Below are positions 24,238 through 32,296 of a stretch of DNA of 64,000 nucleotides, piece after piece. This stretch comes from Streptomyces diacarni (GTDB lineage: Bacteria; Actinomycetota; Actinomycetes; Streptomycetales; Streptomycetaceae). The stretch lies in NCBI RefSeq assembly GCF_003323715.1, contig NZ_QOIN01000046.1, positions 1-64,000 of the forward strand, read 5' to 3'. Position 1 is the stretch's first letter. Each line of letters begins with the position of its first letter. A program made the translations under genes and the position numbers. The notes beneath the pieces were generated by a model that worked only from the letters and a program-made list of their open reading frames with translations, was not told the DNA's origin and did no database searches.

Positions 24238-25701
24238 TTGTCCAACGAGCACAGAGTGGTGGAAACGGATGTTCCCGCTGAGCAGGAAAGGGGAAACAGC
24301 CCGGCGCCGCCCGCCGCGACCACCGCGCAATGGGGTGCGGTATGGATCCTGTTACTCGGCGCCTTCATGGGATTTCTCGATATCTTCATCGTGAACGTGG
24401 CCAATCCGTCGATCCAAGCGGAAATGCATGCCTCGTTCGCCGACATTCAACTGGTGCCGACCGGCTACACGCTCGCCTACGGCGCCGGCCTGGTCGCCGG
24501 TGGCAGGCTCGGCGACATCTTCGGCCGCCGCCGGGTCTTCCTGGTGGGTGTCGTCGTCTTCGCTCTCACCTCCGTCGCCTGTGCCGCCGCGCAGAGCCCC
24601 GGTTTCCTCATCGGGGCCCGCATCGCCCAGGGGCTGGGCGCCGCCGTGATGCTGCCGCAGGTGCTGGCGCTCATTCAGGTGACGTTCCGGCGCGACGAGG
24701 AGCGCGAGCGCGCCATCGGCCTGTACGGGGCGGTCATCGGCATCGGCGTCGTCGCCGGACAGATCGTCGGCGGTTTCCTGATCGAGTGGGACGTCGCCGG
24801 CCTGGGCTGGCGCTCGGTCTTCCTGGTGAACGTGCCGCTGTGCGTCATCACTCTTGTCGGAGCGTCGGCACTGGTGCGCGACCCCGGTGAGCGGACCCCG
24901 ACGAAGCTGGACCTGGTCGGCGTCGTCCTGTTGGGCGCCGGCCTGCTGGGCCTGGTGCACGGGCTGGTCATCGGCGCCGAGCAGGGCTGGACGGGCCCGC
25001 GCGTGGGCGAGATGGCCGGCGGCGTGGTGCTGCTGGCGCTGTTCATCCTGTGGGAGCGCCGGGTGGCCGCGGGGGCCGAGGCGCCGCTGCTGCCGCCGCG
25101 GCTGTTCAAGCAGCGCGGCTTCTCCCTGGGGCTGCCCACGGCGCTGTGCTTCTACGGCGTCAACGGCGCGTTCGTCTTCCTGCTGGCGTTCCACCTCCAG
25201 CAGGCCCAGGACTTCACCCCGCTCCAGTCCGCCCTCACCTTCACCCCGATGGCGCTCCTCACCTCGGTCTTCTCCGTGCTGCGCGGCAAGCTCGTGGCCC
25301 GCTGGGGCCGGCGGGTGGTACCCGGCGGCGCGCTCGCGATGGCGCTCGGCCTGGGCCTGGTGTGGGTCGGCGTCGACCTGGTGGAGGGCACCGGCCCGGC
25401 GGCGGCCCTGATGCCGGGGCTGGTGCTGTACGGCGCCGGCGGCGGCATCGTGGCCACCTCGCTGATCGGTGTGGCTCTCTCCGGTGTGGCCCCGGCCGAC
25501 GCGGGCGCCGCCTCCGGCGGCATCCTCACCGCCGTCCAGGTGTCGGAGGCCGCGGGGGTGGCCGGTATCGGCGCCCTGTTCGCGGCGCTGGCGGCCGGCC
25601 ACGGCGAGGTCAGCGGCTTCGCGGTGTCCGTCGGGGTGCTCGCCGTCCTCTCCCTGCTGACGGCGCTGCTGCTCGCCTTGCTCTCCCGCCCGGCGCGCTG
25701 A
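24238..25701 (+). CDS. MFS exporter, DHA2 (14-TM) family
   Basis: A 487-aa drug-exporter-type transporter starting at TTG 24238 after GAAAGG. It shows motif A GGRLGDIFGRRRVFLVG, the motif D-like MGFLDIFIVNVANPSI, motif C-like GAVIGIGVVAGQIVGGFLIEW and around 14 hydrophobic helices, as in the EmrB/QacA group. Such proteins export hydrophobic or cationic compounds using the proton gradient. The divergent MmyB-type regulator suggests induction by a small ligand, perhaps the exported compound. No biosynthetic genes adjoin it. Confidence 0.9.
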   Translation: MSNEHRVVETDVPAEQERGNSPAPPAATTAQWGAVWILLLGAFMGFLDIFIVNVANPSIQAEMHASFADIQLVPTGYTLAYGAGLVAGGRLGDIFGRRRVFLVGVVVFALTSVACAAAQSPGFLIGARIAQGLGAAVMLPQVLALIQVTFRRDEERERAIGLYGAVIGIGVVAGQIVGGFLIEWDVAGLGWRSVFLVNVPLCVITLVGASALVRDPGERTPTKLDLVGVVLLGAGLLGLVHGLVIGAEQGWTGPRVGEMAGGVVLLALFILWERRVAAGAEAPLLPPRLFKQRGFSLGLPTALCFYGVNGAFVFLLAFHLQQAQDFTPLQSALTFTPMALLTSVFSVLRGKLVARWGRRVVPGGALAMALGLGLVWVGVDLVEGTGPAAALMPGLVLYGAGGGIVATSLIGVALSGVAPADAGAASGGILTAVQVSEAAGVAGIGALFAALAAGHGEVSGFAVSVGVLAVLSLLTALLLALLSRPAR

Positions 25702-25870
25702 GAACGGGCCGCGGGGGCAGGGGACTCGGCCGGACCGCTCTTGGGGGAGTCGATCGACTACGCTCGCTGGCGGCCACCTGAGCCGAGCCGGGCCGGTGGT
25801 GGCCTGGCCGCACCGGTGGAACCGGTCGCCCTCCGGGCGCGGAGGTAAACGGAGGTTAGGGGAGCATGGT

Positions 25871-26563
25871 TTGATAGCGGACAGTACTCGGAGTGCCGAC
25901 GGCGAGTGGCAGTCCACCCGCGCGAAGAACCTCTGTTATCGCGGCCCGCGCCTGGTCACCGGCGCGGACATCGTCCGCATCTCACGGACTCTCGCCCTGG
26001 AGCCGTGGCATTTCACCCAGGCCGCACCGGCCGCCGCCAACGACCCGACCGGGGTCGTGTTGGACAACGCGCGGCGCCGGGTGAACGTGCGGCTCGCCAA
26101 CGCCGCTCACGGCTGCGTCTTCCACGTCGTCACCCTGGAGGGCACCGGACGCTGCGGACTGGGCGAACTGGCGCCGCTCTCCTGCCGGATGTTCCCCGCC
26201 GTCCCCGGCCGCGCCGACCGCGACGGCACGGCAGAGGCCGACCGCGACGGCGCGCCGGAGGGGGAAGAGAAGGCGGCCGGGGGCACGGACGCCGTACAGG
26301 ACGCCGTCGGGGACGAGGGAGAGGGCGGGGACGGCAGCGCGCTCGGGCTGCCAGGGCGCCCGCTCGACGCGGAGGGTCTGGCGCGGGCGGAGCGGCGGTG
26401 GGCCGCCGACCGCGACCAGTGGTTCGAGATCGTCGCGCACTGGAACGCCCTGGCGGAGAAGACCGACGACCCGCCCGGTGTCGAGGACTTCCAGCGCTAT
26501 CTACTGGAGGCGCACGCGGCCTGCGAGGCCGGTGCCCCCTGGCCCGAGGAGGTGGTCGCGTGA
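25871..26563 (+). CDS. Degenerate YkgJ-like protein
   Basis: A 230-aa protein from TTG 25871, six bases after GGGGAG; the nearby ATG at 25866 is out of frame. The fold order matches the following gene: DIVRISRTLALEPWHFTQ, AHGCVFHVVTLEGTGRCGLGELAPLSCRMFPAV. The N-terminal cysteine cluster of YkgJ proteins (CxxCxxxCC) is reduced to a single Cys (NLCYRG), so metal binding is probably changed or lost. An acidic Glu/Asp/Gly linker precedes a helical C-terminus with DQWFEIVAHWNALAE. It overlaps the next gene by 4 bp (GTGA). Confidence 0.75.
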   Translation: MIADSTRSADGEWQSTRAKNLCYRGPRLVTGADIVRISRTLALEPWHFTQAAPAAANDPTGVVLDNARRRVNVRLANAAHGCVFHVVTLEGTGRCGLGELAPLSCRMFPAVPGRADRDGTAEADRDGAPEGEEKAAGGTDAVQDAVGDEGEGGDGSALGLPGRPLDAEGLARAERRWAADRDQWFEIVAHWNALAEKTDDPPGVEDFQRYLLEAHAACEAGAPWPEEVVA

Positions 26564-27243
26564 GCGGCTCGGGAGCCAACCTGGCCGGCTGTGCCTCCTG
26601 CAAGGGGCGCTGCTGCCGGGAGTACACCGTGAACGTGACCCTCGACGACGTGCGCAGGCTGGCCGCTGGAATGGCCCTCCACCCACGGGAGTTCGTCACC
26701 CTCAAGGAGAAGGAGGACGGCGACTTCCGGTTCCGGCCCGGCGGCCCGCTGTACGACCTCCGGCTCCGCCACCGGCCGGACACCCAAGGGTGCGTGTTCC
26801 TGATGGAGATCGCCCCCGGGCACGCGCGCTGCGGCGCGTACGTCCACCGCCCGCGGGTGTGCGCGAACTTCCCGACCTCCCTGACGGGGAACACGTTGTC
26901 CATCCGCGAGAACACCCTGTGCGGCGACTCGGACTCGTGGAACCTCACGGCGATGGACCTGCCGGCGCTGCGGGCGAACATCATGCGCAACCGGGCGGCC
27001 TGGGGCGAGCACCTGCGGCGGGCCGAGCAGTGGAACGCCCGGGTCGACCGAGGGCACCGGGCGCTGTCGGAGGACGCCTTCTACGACTTCGTCCTCACGC
27101 CGGAGCAGCCGGAGGAGAAGGCCGCTGCCACTGCGGAAGAGGGCGCGGCCACGGCCGCCGGCCAGAACGCCGCCGCCCGGGACGCCGCCGCCCAGGACGC
27201 TGTTGGTCGGGGCGCCGACGGTCCGGCACACGCCTCCGCCTGA
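26560..27243 (+). CDS. YkgJ-family cysteine-cluster protein
   Basis: A 227-aa protein, GTG 26560, with GAGGAGGTGG inside the end of the previous gene. It has the complete cysteine set: CASCKGRCC at the N-terminus, then GCVFL, ARCGAY and RVCANFP. This fits the YkgJ/Fe-S or zinc cluster family of unknown function (PF03692). The C-terminal 45 residues are an Ala/Glu/Gln-rich tail. It is coupled to a paralogue that has lost the first cluster, so the pair may form a heteromer. Confidence 0.85.
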   Translation: MSGSGANLAGCASCKGRCCREYTVNVTLDDVRRLAAGMALHPREFVTLKEKEDGDFRFRPGGPLYDLRLRHRPDTQGCVFLMEIAPGHARCGAYVHRPRVCANFPTSLTGNTLSIRENTLCGDSDSWNLTAMDLPALRANIMRNRAAWGEHLRRAEQWNARVDRGHRALSEDAFYDFVLTPEQPEEKAAATAEEGAATAAGQNAAARDAAAQDAVGRGADGPAHASA

Positions 27244-27257
27244 CCGAGGCCGCTCCC

Positions 27258-27286
27258 CGGGCCCGGGCCTGCGAAGGCCGGGCCCG
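27258..27286. terminator. GC-rich hairpin between convergent genes
   Basis: CGGGCCCGGGCCT (27258-27270) pairs with AGGCCGGGCCCG (27275-27286) with one bulged G and a GCGA tetraloop. It lies between the convergent YkgJ gene and the EccA-like gene. It is a good bidirectional terminator candidate. Confidence 0.55.
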
Positions 27287-27303
27287 TCGGCGGGTGGGCC
27301 GGG

Positions 27304-30300
27304 TCAGCCGGCGGGCTGCGGGGAGGACGCCGGCAGGTCGTCCGGGAGCAGCAGCCGCAGGTCCTCCAGGCCCGGGGTGGCGATCGTGCCGATGCGGCGG
27401 GCCTGTCGCGTCATCATCGACTCCAACAGCTGGCGGGCGGCGCGCGCGTTGCCGAAGGAGCGGTCGCGCGGGATCAGCTCCACGTAGCCGCGCAGCGCCT
27501 CCAGGGTCTCCTCCGGACAGTCGTAGCCGGACTTGGAGGCGTACATGTTCATGATGGTGACCAGCTCTTCCGCGGAGTAGTGCTCGAACTCCACGGTGCG
27601 GCTGAAGCGGGACGCCAGGCCCGGGTTGGAGCCCAGGAAGCGCCGCATCTCGTCGGTGTAGCCGGCGGCGATGACGACGACCTCGTCGCGGTGGTCCTCC
27701 ATCAGTTTCAGCAGCGTGTCGACGGCCTCCTGGCCGAAGTCGGAGCCCGAGCCCTCGGGGGTGAGGGTGTACGCCTCGTCGATGAACAGCACACCGCCGA
27801 AGGCCCGTTCGAAGACCTCCTTGGTGAGCTGCGCGGTGTGTCCCACGTACCGCCCCACCAGGTCGGCACGCGCCACCTCCACGAGCTGACCGGTGTTCAG
27901 CACGCCCAGGGAGTGCAGCAGATCCGCGTAGAGGCGGGCGACGGTCGTCTTGCCGGTGCCGGGCGGGCCGGAGAAGATCAGGTGGTGGCTGATCCGCGGG
28001 ATGGGCAGCCCCGCGGCCTGCCGCTTGCGCGTGGCCTCCAGCAGGTTCACCAGGTCCGTCACCTCGTGCTTGACGGCGGCGAGGCCGACCATGGAGTCGA
28101 GTTCGGCCAGCAGGTCCTGGGAGCTGCGTGCCGTGTCGCCGCCGCTGATCGTCTCGTCGTCTGCGACATCGGCCGGGAGCAGCAGCGACAGGTCCGCCTC
28201 GGCCGGGTTGGCCATCGAGCCGAGCCGGAACGCCTGCCGGTCCACCATCTCCTCGAAGACGCGGCGGGCCGCGCGGCCGTTGCCGAACGTGGCGTCGCGC
28301 GGCATCCTCTCGTAGAGCCGCGCGAGAGCGTCCAGGGTGCTCGGGTCCAGCTCGTACCTGTGGGCCTCGCACATGGACTCGGTGATGGTGACGAGCTCTT
28401 CCACGGAGTAGTTGGCGAACTCGATGCTGCGGGTGAAGCGGGAGGCCAGACCGGGGTTGGAGCCGAGGAAGGTGTCCATCTGGTCGGTGTAGCCGGCGGC
28501 GATGACCACCACGTCGTCGCGGTGGTCCTCCATCAGCTTGAGCAGGGTGTCGATGGCCTCCTGCCCGAAGTCCGTGCCCGACCCCTTGCTGTCGGACAGC
28601 AGGGTGTAGGCCTCGTCGATGAACAGCACACCGCCGAGGGCCTCGTTGAACGCCTCGGTGGTCTTGATGGCCGTGCCGCCGATGATCTGGGCGACCAGAT
28701 CGGCCCGGGAGACCTCGACCAGATGGCCGGAGCGCAGCACGCCGAGATCGGCGAGGATGCCGCCGTACAGCCGGGCGACGCTGGTCTTGCCGGTGCCGGG
28801 CGGGCCGGAGAAGACCAGGTGGCGGCTCATCGGCGGGGCCGGCATGCCGAGGCTGGCGCGGCGCTGGGCGAGTTGGTTGAGGTTGATCAGGGTGTGTACC
28901 TGGTGCTTGACGTCGGCCAGACCGATCAGCGACTCCAGCTCCTCCAGCGGGCCCTCGGGCTTCTTCGCGCCGCCGCCCGCGGGGCCGGCCTCGGCGCCGC
29001 CGAGGCCGATGTCCTCGCCCCAGGCGTCGGGGGACGCGTTGCCGCTGCTGTCCAGCTCCTCCACGGTGAGGCGGTCGCTGCCGCGTGACTGCCTGAGGCC
29101 CGCCCCGCGGTTGTCGCGGACCGTGCACCGGTCGAGGACGACCTTCTCGGCGCTGTCCACCCGGATGCCGTCGCCGGTGCTGCCGGTGACCTGGCACACC
29201 TCCAGGGACGCCTTCGCGCCCTCGGCGATCAGGACGCCGTGGGCACCGGCCTCGGACAGGCGGAGGCGCTGCGCGGCGATCTCGCCGCCGCTCTCCACGT
29301 GGAGGCCGACGGTGGCGCTGGAGGATATCTCGCAGTCGGACAGGGTGCCGCGGCCGTCGGCGCCGACCGAGACACCGGCCAGGGTGGTGCGGCGCACCGT
29401 CGTGTCGCGGACCTCCGGGGCGCCGCCGCCCGCGATGCGCAGACCGGCGCCCTCGGTGCCCTCGACGGTGCACCCCTCCAGCCGTCCGCGGCCGTCCTCG
29501 GCCACCTCAACGCCGTGGCCGCGCGCTTCGGCGATCCGTGCGCGGCTCAGCAGCGGATCGGCGTTGGTGCGGACGGAGACGCCGGCGCCGGCGGCGTCGA
29601 CCACCTCCAACCGTTCGAACTCCGCCGAGGAGCCCTCCGCCAGCAGCACGGAGGCCGTCTTGTCGGCGCACTCGCGCACGGTGGTGCCGGTCAGCAGCGG
29701 CGCGCTGGAGCCGATCACGCGGATGGCCGGATCGGTGGCGGAGTTGAAGTCACAGTCCCGGAACGTGCCGCGGGAACGCTCGGTGACGGCGAGCCCGCTG
29801 CCCTTGGTACGGGAGGTGACGCAGCGCACCAGCTCCGGGTCGGCACCGGAGGAGAGGACGATGCCGGGTCCCGAGGTGTCGGTGACCGTGACCTCTTCGA
29901 GGGCCGGCCGGGAACTGCTGGTGATGTACACACCGACCGAGGTGTCGTGCACCCGGGCCCGCAGCACCTGGGTGGAGCACTTGCCCTCCAGCGCGATGGC
30001 GGGCTTCTCGGTGGCGGTCACCTCGCAGTCCTCCACCCGGCCCTGCGCCTCGCCGTTGGCGAGGATGCCGTTGCCCTGCGCGCCGCGCACCCGGCAGCCG
30101 CGTACGGTGGTGCGGGCCTGCTCGCCCAGGACGATGGCCGAGGTGCCCAGGTGTTCGAAGACGGAGTCGGCGACGACGCTCCCGGTGGGCGCGGTGTCCA
30201 CCACGCCGGCGCCCTCGGGGTTGGAGATCCGGCAGTCCCGGATGGCCACCGATCCGTTCTCACGCGCCAGGACGGCCGTCCAGCCCGATCCCACGGCCGT

Positions 30301-30618
30301 GCAGCCGTCCATGGCCACCTGGCCGCGGGGCGCGTCCACCACGGGGAGGTCCTCGTTGCCGCCGCGCAGGGTCAGGTCGGTGAGCATCACGGCGTCCGCG
30401 ACGAGTACCACGGCGGTGCCGCGTGACGGGCAGATCTCGACGCTGCCGCGCTCCCCGTCGCCGGCGATGGTGACGCGCGTGCGGACGGTGAGGTTCTCGC
30501 GGTATCGGCCGGGCCGGACGCGTATCACCGCACCTGCGCGAGCCTTCTCCAGGGCCTCGCCGATCGTCCGGAAGCCCTCCGGCTGGTCCGGACCGACCGT
30601 GAGCAACTGCCGTGACAC
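27304..30618 (-). CDS. EccA-like ATPase: beta-helix fused to two AAA domains
   Basis: A 1,104-aa protein from GTG 30618 with GAGGAGGT seven bases upstream. Residues about 30-510 form a NosD-like right-handed parallel beta-helix with many repeats of the type 'G.G.v.....a...l.dc.v'. A Gly-rich hinge follows. Two CbxX/CfxQ-type AAA domains then have Walker A GPPGTGKT near 604-611 and 884-891, and Walker B GGVLFIDEAYTL and the arginine-finger region GLASRF in each. The AAA parts resemble mycobacterial EccA, which sits in the cytosol and helps ESX substrates. Next to mycosin and EccC, a substrate-unfolding or chaperone role in type VII secretion is likely. The beta-helix replaces the TPR part of mycobacterial EccA. 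Confidence 0.9.
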   Translation of the reverse strand: MSRQLLTVGPDQPEGFRTIGEALEKARAGAVIRVRPGRYRENLTVRTRVTIAGDGERGSVEICPSRGTAVVLVADAVMLTDLTLRGGNEDLPVVDAPRGQVAMDGCTAVGSGWTAVLARENGSVAIRDCRISNPEGAGVVDTAPTGSVVADSVFEHLGTSAIVLGEQARTTVRGCRVRGAQGNGILANGEAQGRVEDCEVTATEKPAIALEGKCSTQVLRARVHDTSVGVYITSSSRPALEEVTVTDTSGPGIVLSSGADPELVRCVTSRTKGSGLAVTERSRGTFRDCDFNSATDPAIRVIGSSAPLLTGTTVRECADKTASVLLAEGSSAEFERLEVVDAAGAGVSVRTNADPLLSRARIAEARGHGVEVAEDGRGRLEGCTVEGTEGAGLRIAGGGAPEVRDTTVRRTTLAGVSVGADGRGTLSDCEISSSATVGLHVESGGEIAAQRLRLSEAGAHGVLIAEGAKASLEVCQVTGSTGDGIRVDSAEKVVLDRCTVRDNRGAGLRQSRGSDRLTVEELDSSGNASPDAWGEDIGLGGAEAGPAGGGAKKPEGPLEELESLIGLADVKHQVHTLINLNQLAQRRASLGMPAPPMSRHLVFSGPPGTGKTSVARLYGGILADLGVLRSGHLVEVSRADLVAQIIGGTAIKTTEAFNEALGGVLFIDEAYTLLSDSKGSGTDFGQEAIDTLLKLMEDHRDDVVVIAAGYTDQMDTFLGSNPGLASRFTRSIEFANYSVEELVTITESMCEAHRYELDPSTLDALARLYERMPRDATFGNGRAARRVFEEMVDRQAFRLGSMANPAEADLSLLLPADVADDETISGGDTARSSQDLLAELDSMVGLAAVKHEVTDLVNLLEATRKRQAAGLPIPRISHHLIFSGPPGTGKTTVARLYADLLHSLGVLNTGQLVEVARADLVGRYVGHTAQLTKEVFERAFGGVLFIDEAYTLTPEGSGSDFGQEAVDTLLKLMEDHRDEVVVIAAGYTDEMRRFLGSNPGLASRFSRTVEFEHYSAEELVTIMNMYASKSGYDCPEETLEALRGYVELIPRDRSFGNARAARQLLESMMTRQARRIGTIATPGLEDLRLLLPDDLPASSPQPAG

Positions 30619-30945
30619 GCTGGGACCTCCTCGTTGTGATGCCGTTGCCGGTCCCCTCGGTGGCCCCGAGCCCGGGCGGCCGGGGGAAGGTACAGGCACG
30701 CGATGAAGGCTACGGGAACCGTGGCACCGGCAGCCAGGTGCCTCCGCCACGGTGGCGGGCCCGTGCCCGAAGGTGAGCGGGTCCCTGCCCCCGCCCTAGT
30801 ACGAAGGGTTGGGGGGGCCCATGACCTGGGTGCGGCACGACAGTTCGCCGCCGGACGCCCGTCGTCCCGCGGCGGTGTTGCCCGCGGGCGGGGGCCGCGG
30901 GAGCACGTTACCGTGTGGAGATGCCCTGCGCGTATCGTGCGCGGC
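30619..30945. other. 327-base divergent gap between EccA-like and mycosin genes
   Basis: No gene was found. It should hold both promoters. TATCGT (30933-30938) lies seven bases before the mycosin ATG, with TTACCG (30908-30913) 19 bp upstream, a possible near-leaderless promoter. No strong inverted repeat was seen. Confidence 0.4.
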
Positions 30946-32160
30946 ATGCGACGTGCTCGTTCCCCTCGCCGCTCGGTAGGACGCGCGGTGGCCGCCACCC
31001 TGCTGGCCGCGGCGCCGCTGGCCGCTCAGACGCCACCCGCCGCCGCCGACTCCGTCCAACTGCCCGCCCTTCCCACGGCCCTGGCACCCGACGAGCCGTG
31101 CACGCCCGCTTCGAGCGAGACGGCGCGCGAGCAGACGTGGACCCGGCAGGCGCTGGGGCTGCGCCGCTCCTGGTCGCTGGCGGACGGCCACGGAGTGACC
31201 GTCGGCGTGGTGGACACCGGGGTCGGCACGGACATCCCGGCCCTCGAGGGGCGGGTGGAGGCGGTCGGCGATGCGGGCACCGACTGCGTGGGGCACGGTA
31301 GTTTCGCCGCCGGGCTGATCGCCGCCGCGCCCCGGCAGGGGGTGGGCGTGGCCGGGGCCGCGCCCGCGGCGCGCGTCCTGGCGGTGCGCGGCACCGACAA
31401 GCGCGGCAAGGCCGCGGCAAAGCAGCTCGCGGACGGTGTCAGGGCCGCGGTCGACGGCGGGGCGCGGGTCGTCTATGTGGGGCGCGCGGTGCCGGACGGC
31501 AAGGCGGAGCTGACCGCAGCCGTGGAGTACGCCACGCAGCACGACGCCCTGGTCGTCGCGCCGTTCGCCCCGGACGCCCTGCCGAAGGACAGCAGCACCG
31601 GCAGGACGAGCGAACCGGCGCCCCGGTACTGGCCCGCTGCGGCGCCCGGGGTGCTGTCGGTCATGGACTACGGCCCCGACGGCACCCGCCCGAAGGACGC
31701 CCCGCAGCTGAAGGGGGCGAAACTGGCGGCGCCCGGGGACGCGGTGGTCAGCGTCGGCCCCAGCGGATCGGGGCACTACATCGGCTCCGGTTCCTCGCTC
31801 GCGGCGGCGAACGTGGCCGGGGCGGCGGCGCTGGTGCGGTCGCGGAAGCCGAAGATGACGGCGGCCGAGGTCGCCCGGCAACTCGTCACGGCGGCGTACC
31901 CGGCGGTTCCGCCGCGGGTGGACCCGTATGCGGCGCTGACCGCCGTCCTTCCGGACAAGCAGGGCACGGTGCCCTCTCCGCCGCCGGCGAAGCTCCCGCC
32001 TCAGGCGTCCCCCCAGCCGCTCAACCGCGCGCTGCTGATCGCGGGCGCGGGCGGCACACTGGTGCTCCTGGTGGCGGGCGCGGCGGTGGTGATCCCCCGC
32101 GGCCGCGCCCGGGGATGGCGTCCCGCGGGCGGGGCTCCAGAGCGCGACTCGGCCACCTGA
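30946..32160 (+). CDS. mycP: Mycosin-type S8 protease of type VII secretion, altered active site
   Basis: A 404-aa subtilase from ATG 30946. It has a signal peptide (basic start, Ala-rich core, AAADSVQ), a protease domain, a Pro-rich spacer and a C-terminal transmembrane helix (ALLIAGAGGTLVLLVAGAAVV), the MycP layout. Catalytic Asp90 (VGVVDTGV), His117 (CVGHGSFAAG) and Ser284 (GSSLAAANVAG) are present. The oxyanion-hole Asn, usually in an 'AAAGN' loop, is absent: the equivalent reads VVAPFAPD (203-210). The preceding 'vINlSLG' strand is VVYVGRA. Catalysis may therefore be weak or lost while the structural role in the secretion complex remains. Confidence 0.87.
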   Translation: MRRARSPRRSVGRAVAATLLAAAPLAAQTPPAAADSVQLPALPTALAPDEPCTPASSETAREQTWTRQALGLRRSWSLADGHGVTVGVVDTGVGTDIPALEGRVEAVGDAGTDCVGHGSFAAGLIAAAPRQGVGVAGAAPAARVLAVRGTDKRGKAAAKQLADGVRAAVDGGARVVYVGRAVPDGKAELTAAVEYATQHDALVVAPFAPDALPKDSSTGRTSEPAPRYWPAAAPGVLSVMDYGPDGTRPKDAPQLKGAKLAAPGDAVVSVGPSGSGHYIGSGSSLAAANVAGAAALVRSRKPKMTAAEVARQLVTAAYPAVPPRVDPYAALTAVLPDKQGTVPSPPPAKLPPQASPQPLNRALLIAGAGGTLVLLVAGAAVVIPRGRARGWRPAGGAPERDSAT

Positions 32161-32233
32161 CCGCCGTCCGGCCCTGCGGCGGCCGAGCCTCCCGAGTCGG
32201 CGGGTGGGAGGGCGGCGGACGCGAAACGGCCGG

Positions 32234-32268
32234 TTCCGGCCCCCGTGAAGTCACCGGTGGGGGCGGAA
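32234..32268. terminator. Stem-loop between convergent mycosin and EccC genes
   Basis: TTCCGGCCCCC (32234-32244) pairs with GGGGGCGGAA (32259-32268) with one bulge and a 14-nt loop. It lies in the 136-base gap between convergent genes. Confidence 0.45.
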
Positions 32269-32296
32269 CAGCCCGGTACGGGCGCGTTCGGACCGG

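Noticed and set aside
29500..30600. Beta-helix region as a separate pectate-lyase-like gene
   Set aside because: It is in frame with the AAA domains without a stop or internal ribosome site, so it is one fusion protein.
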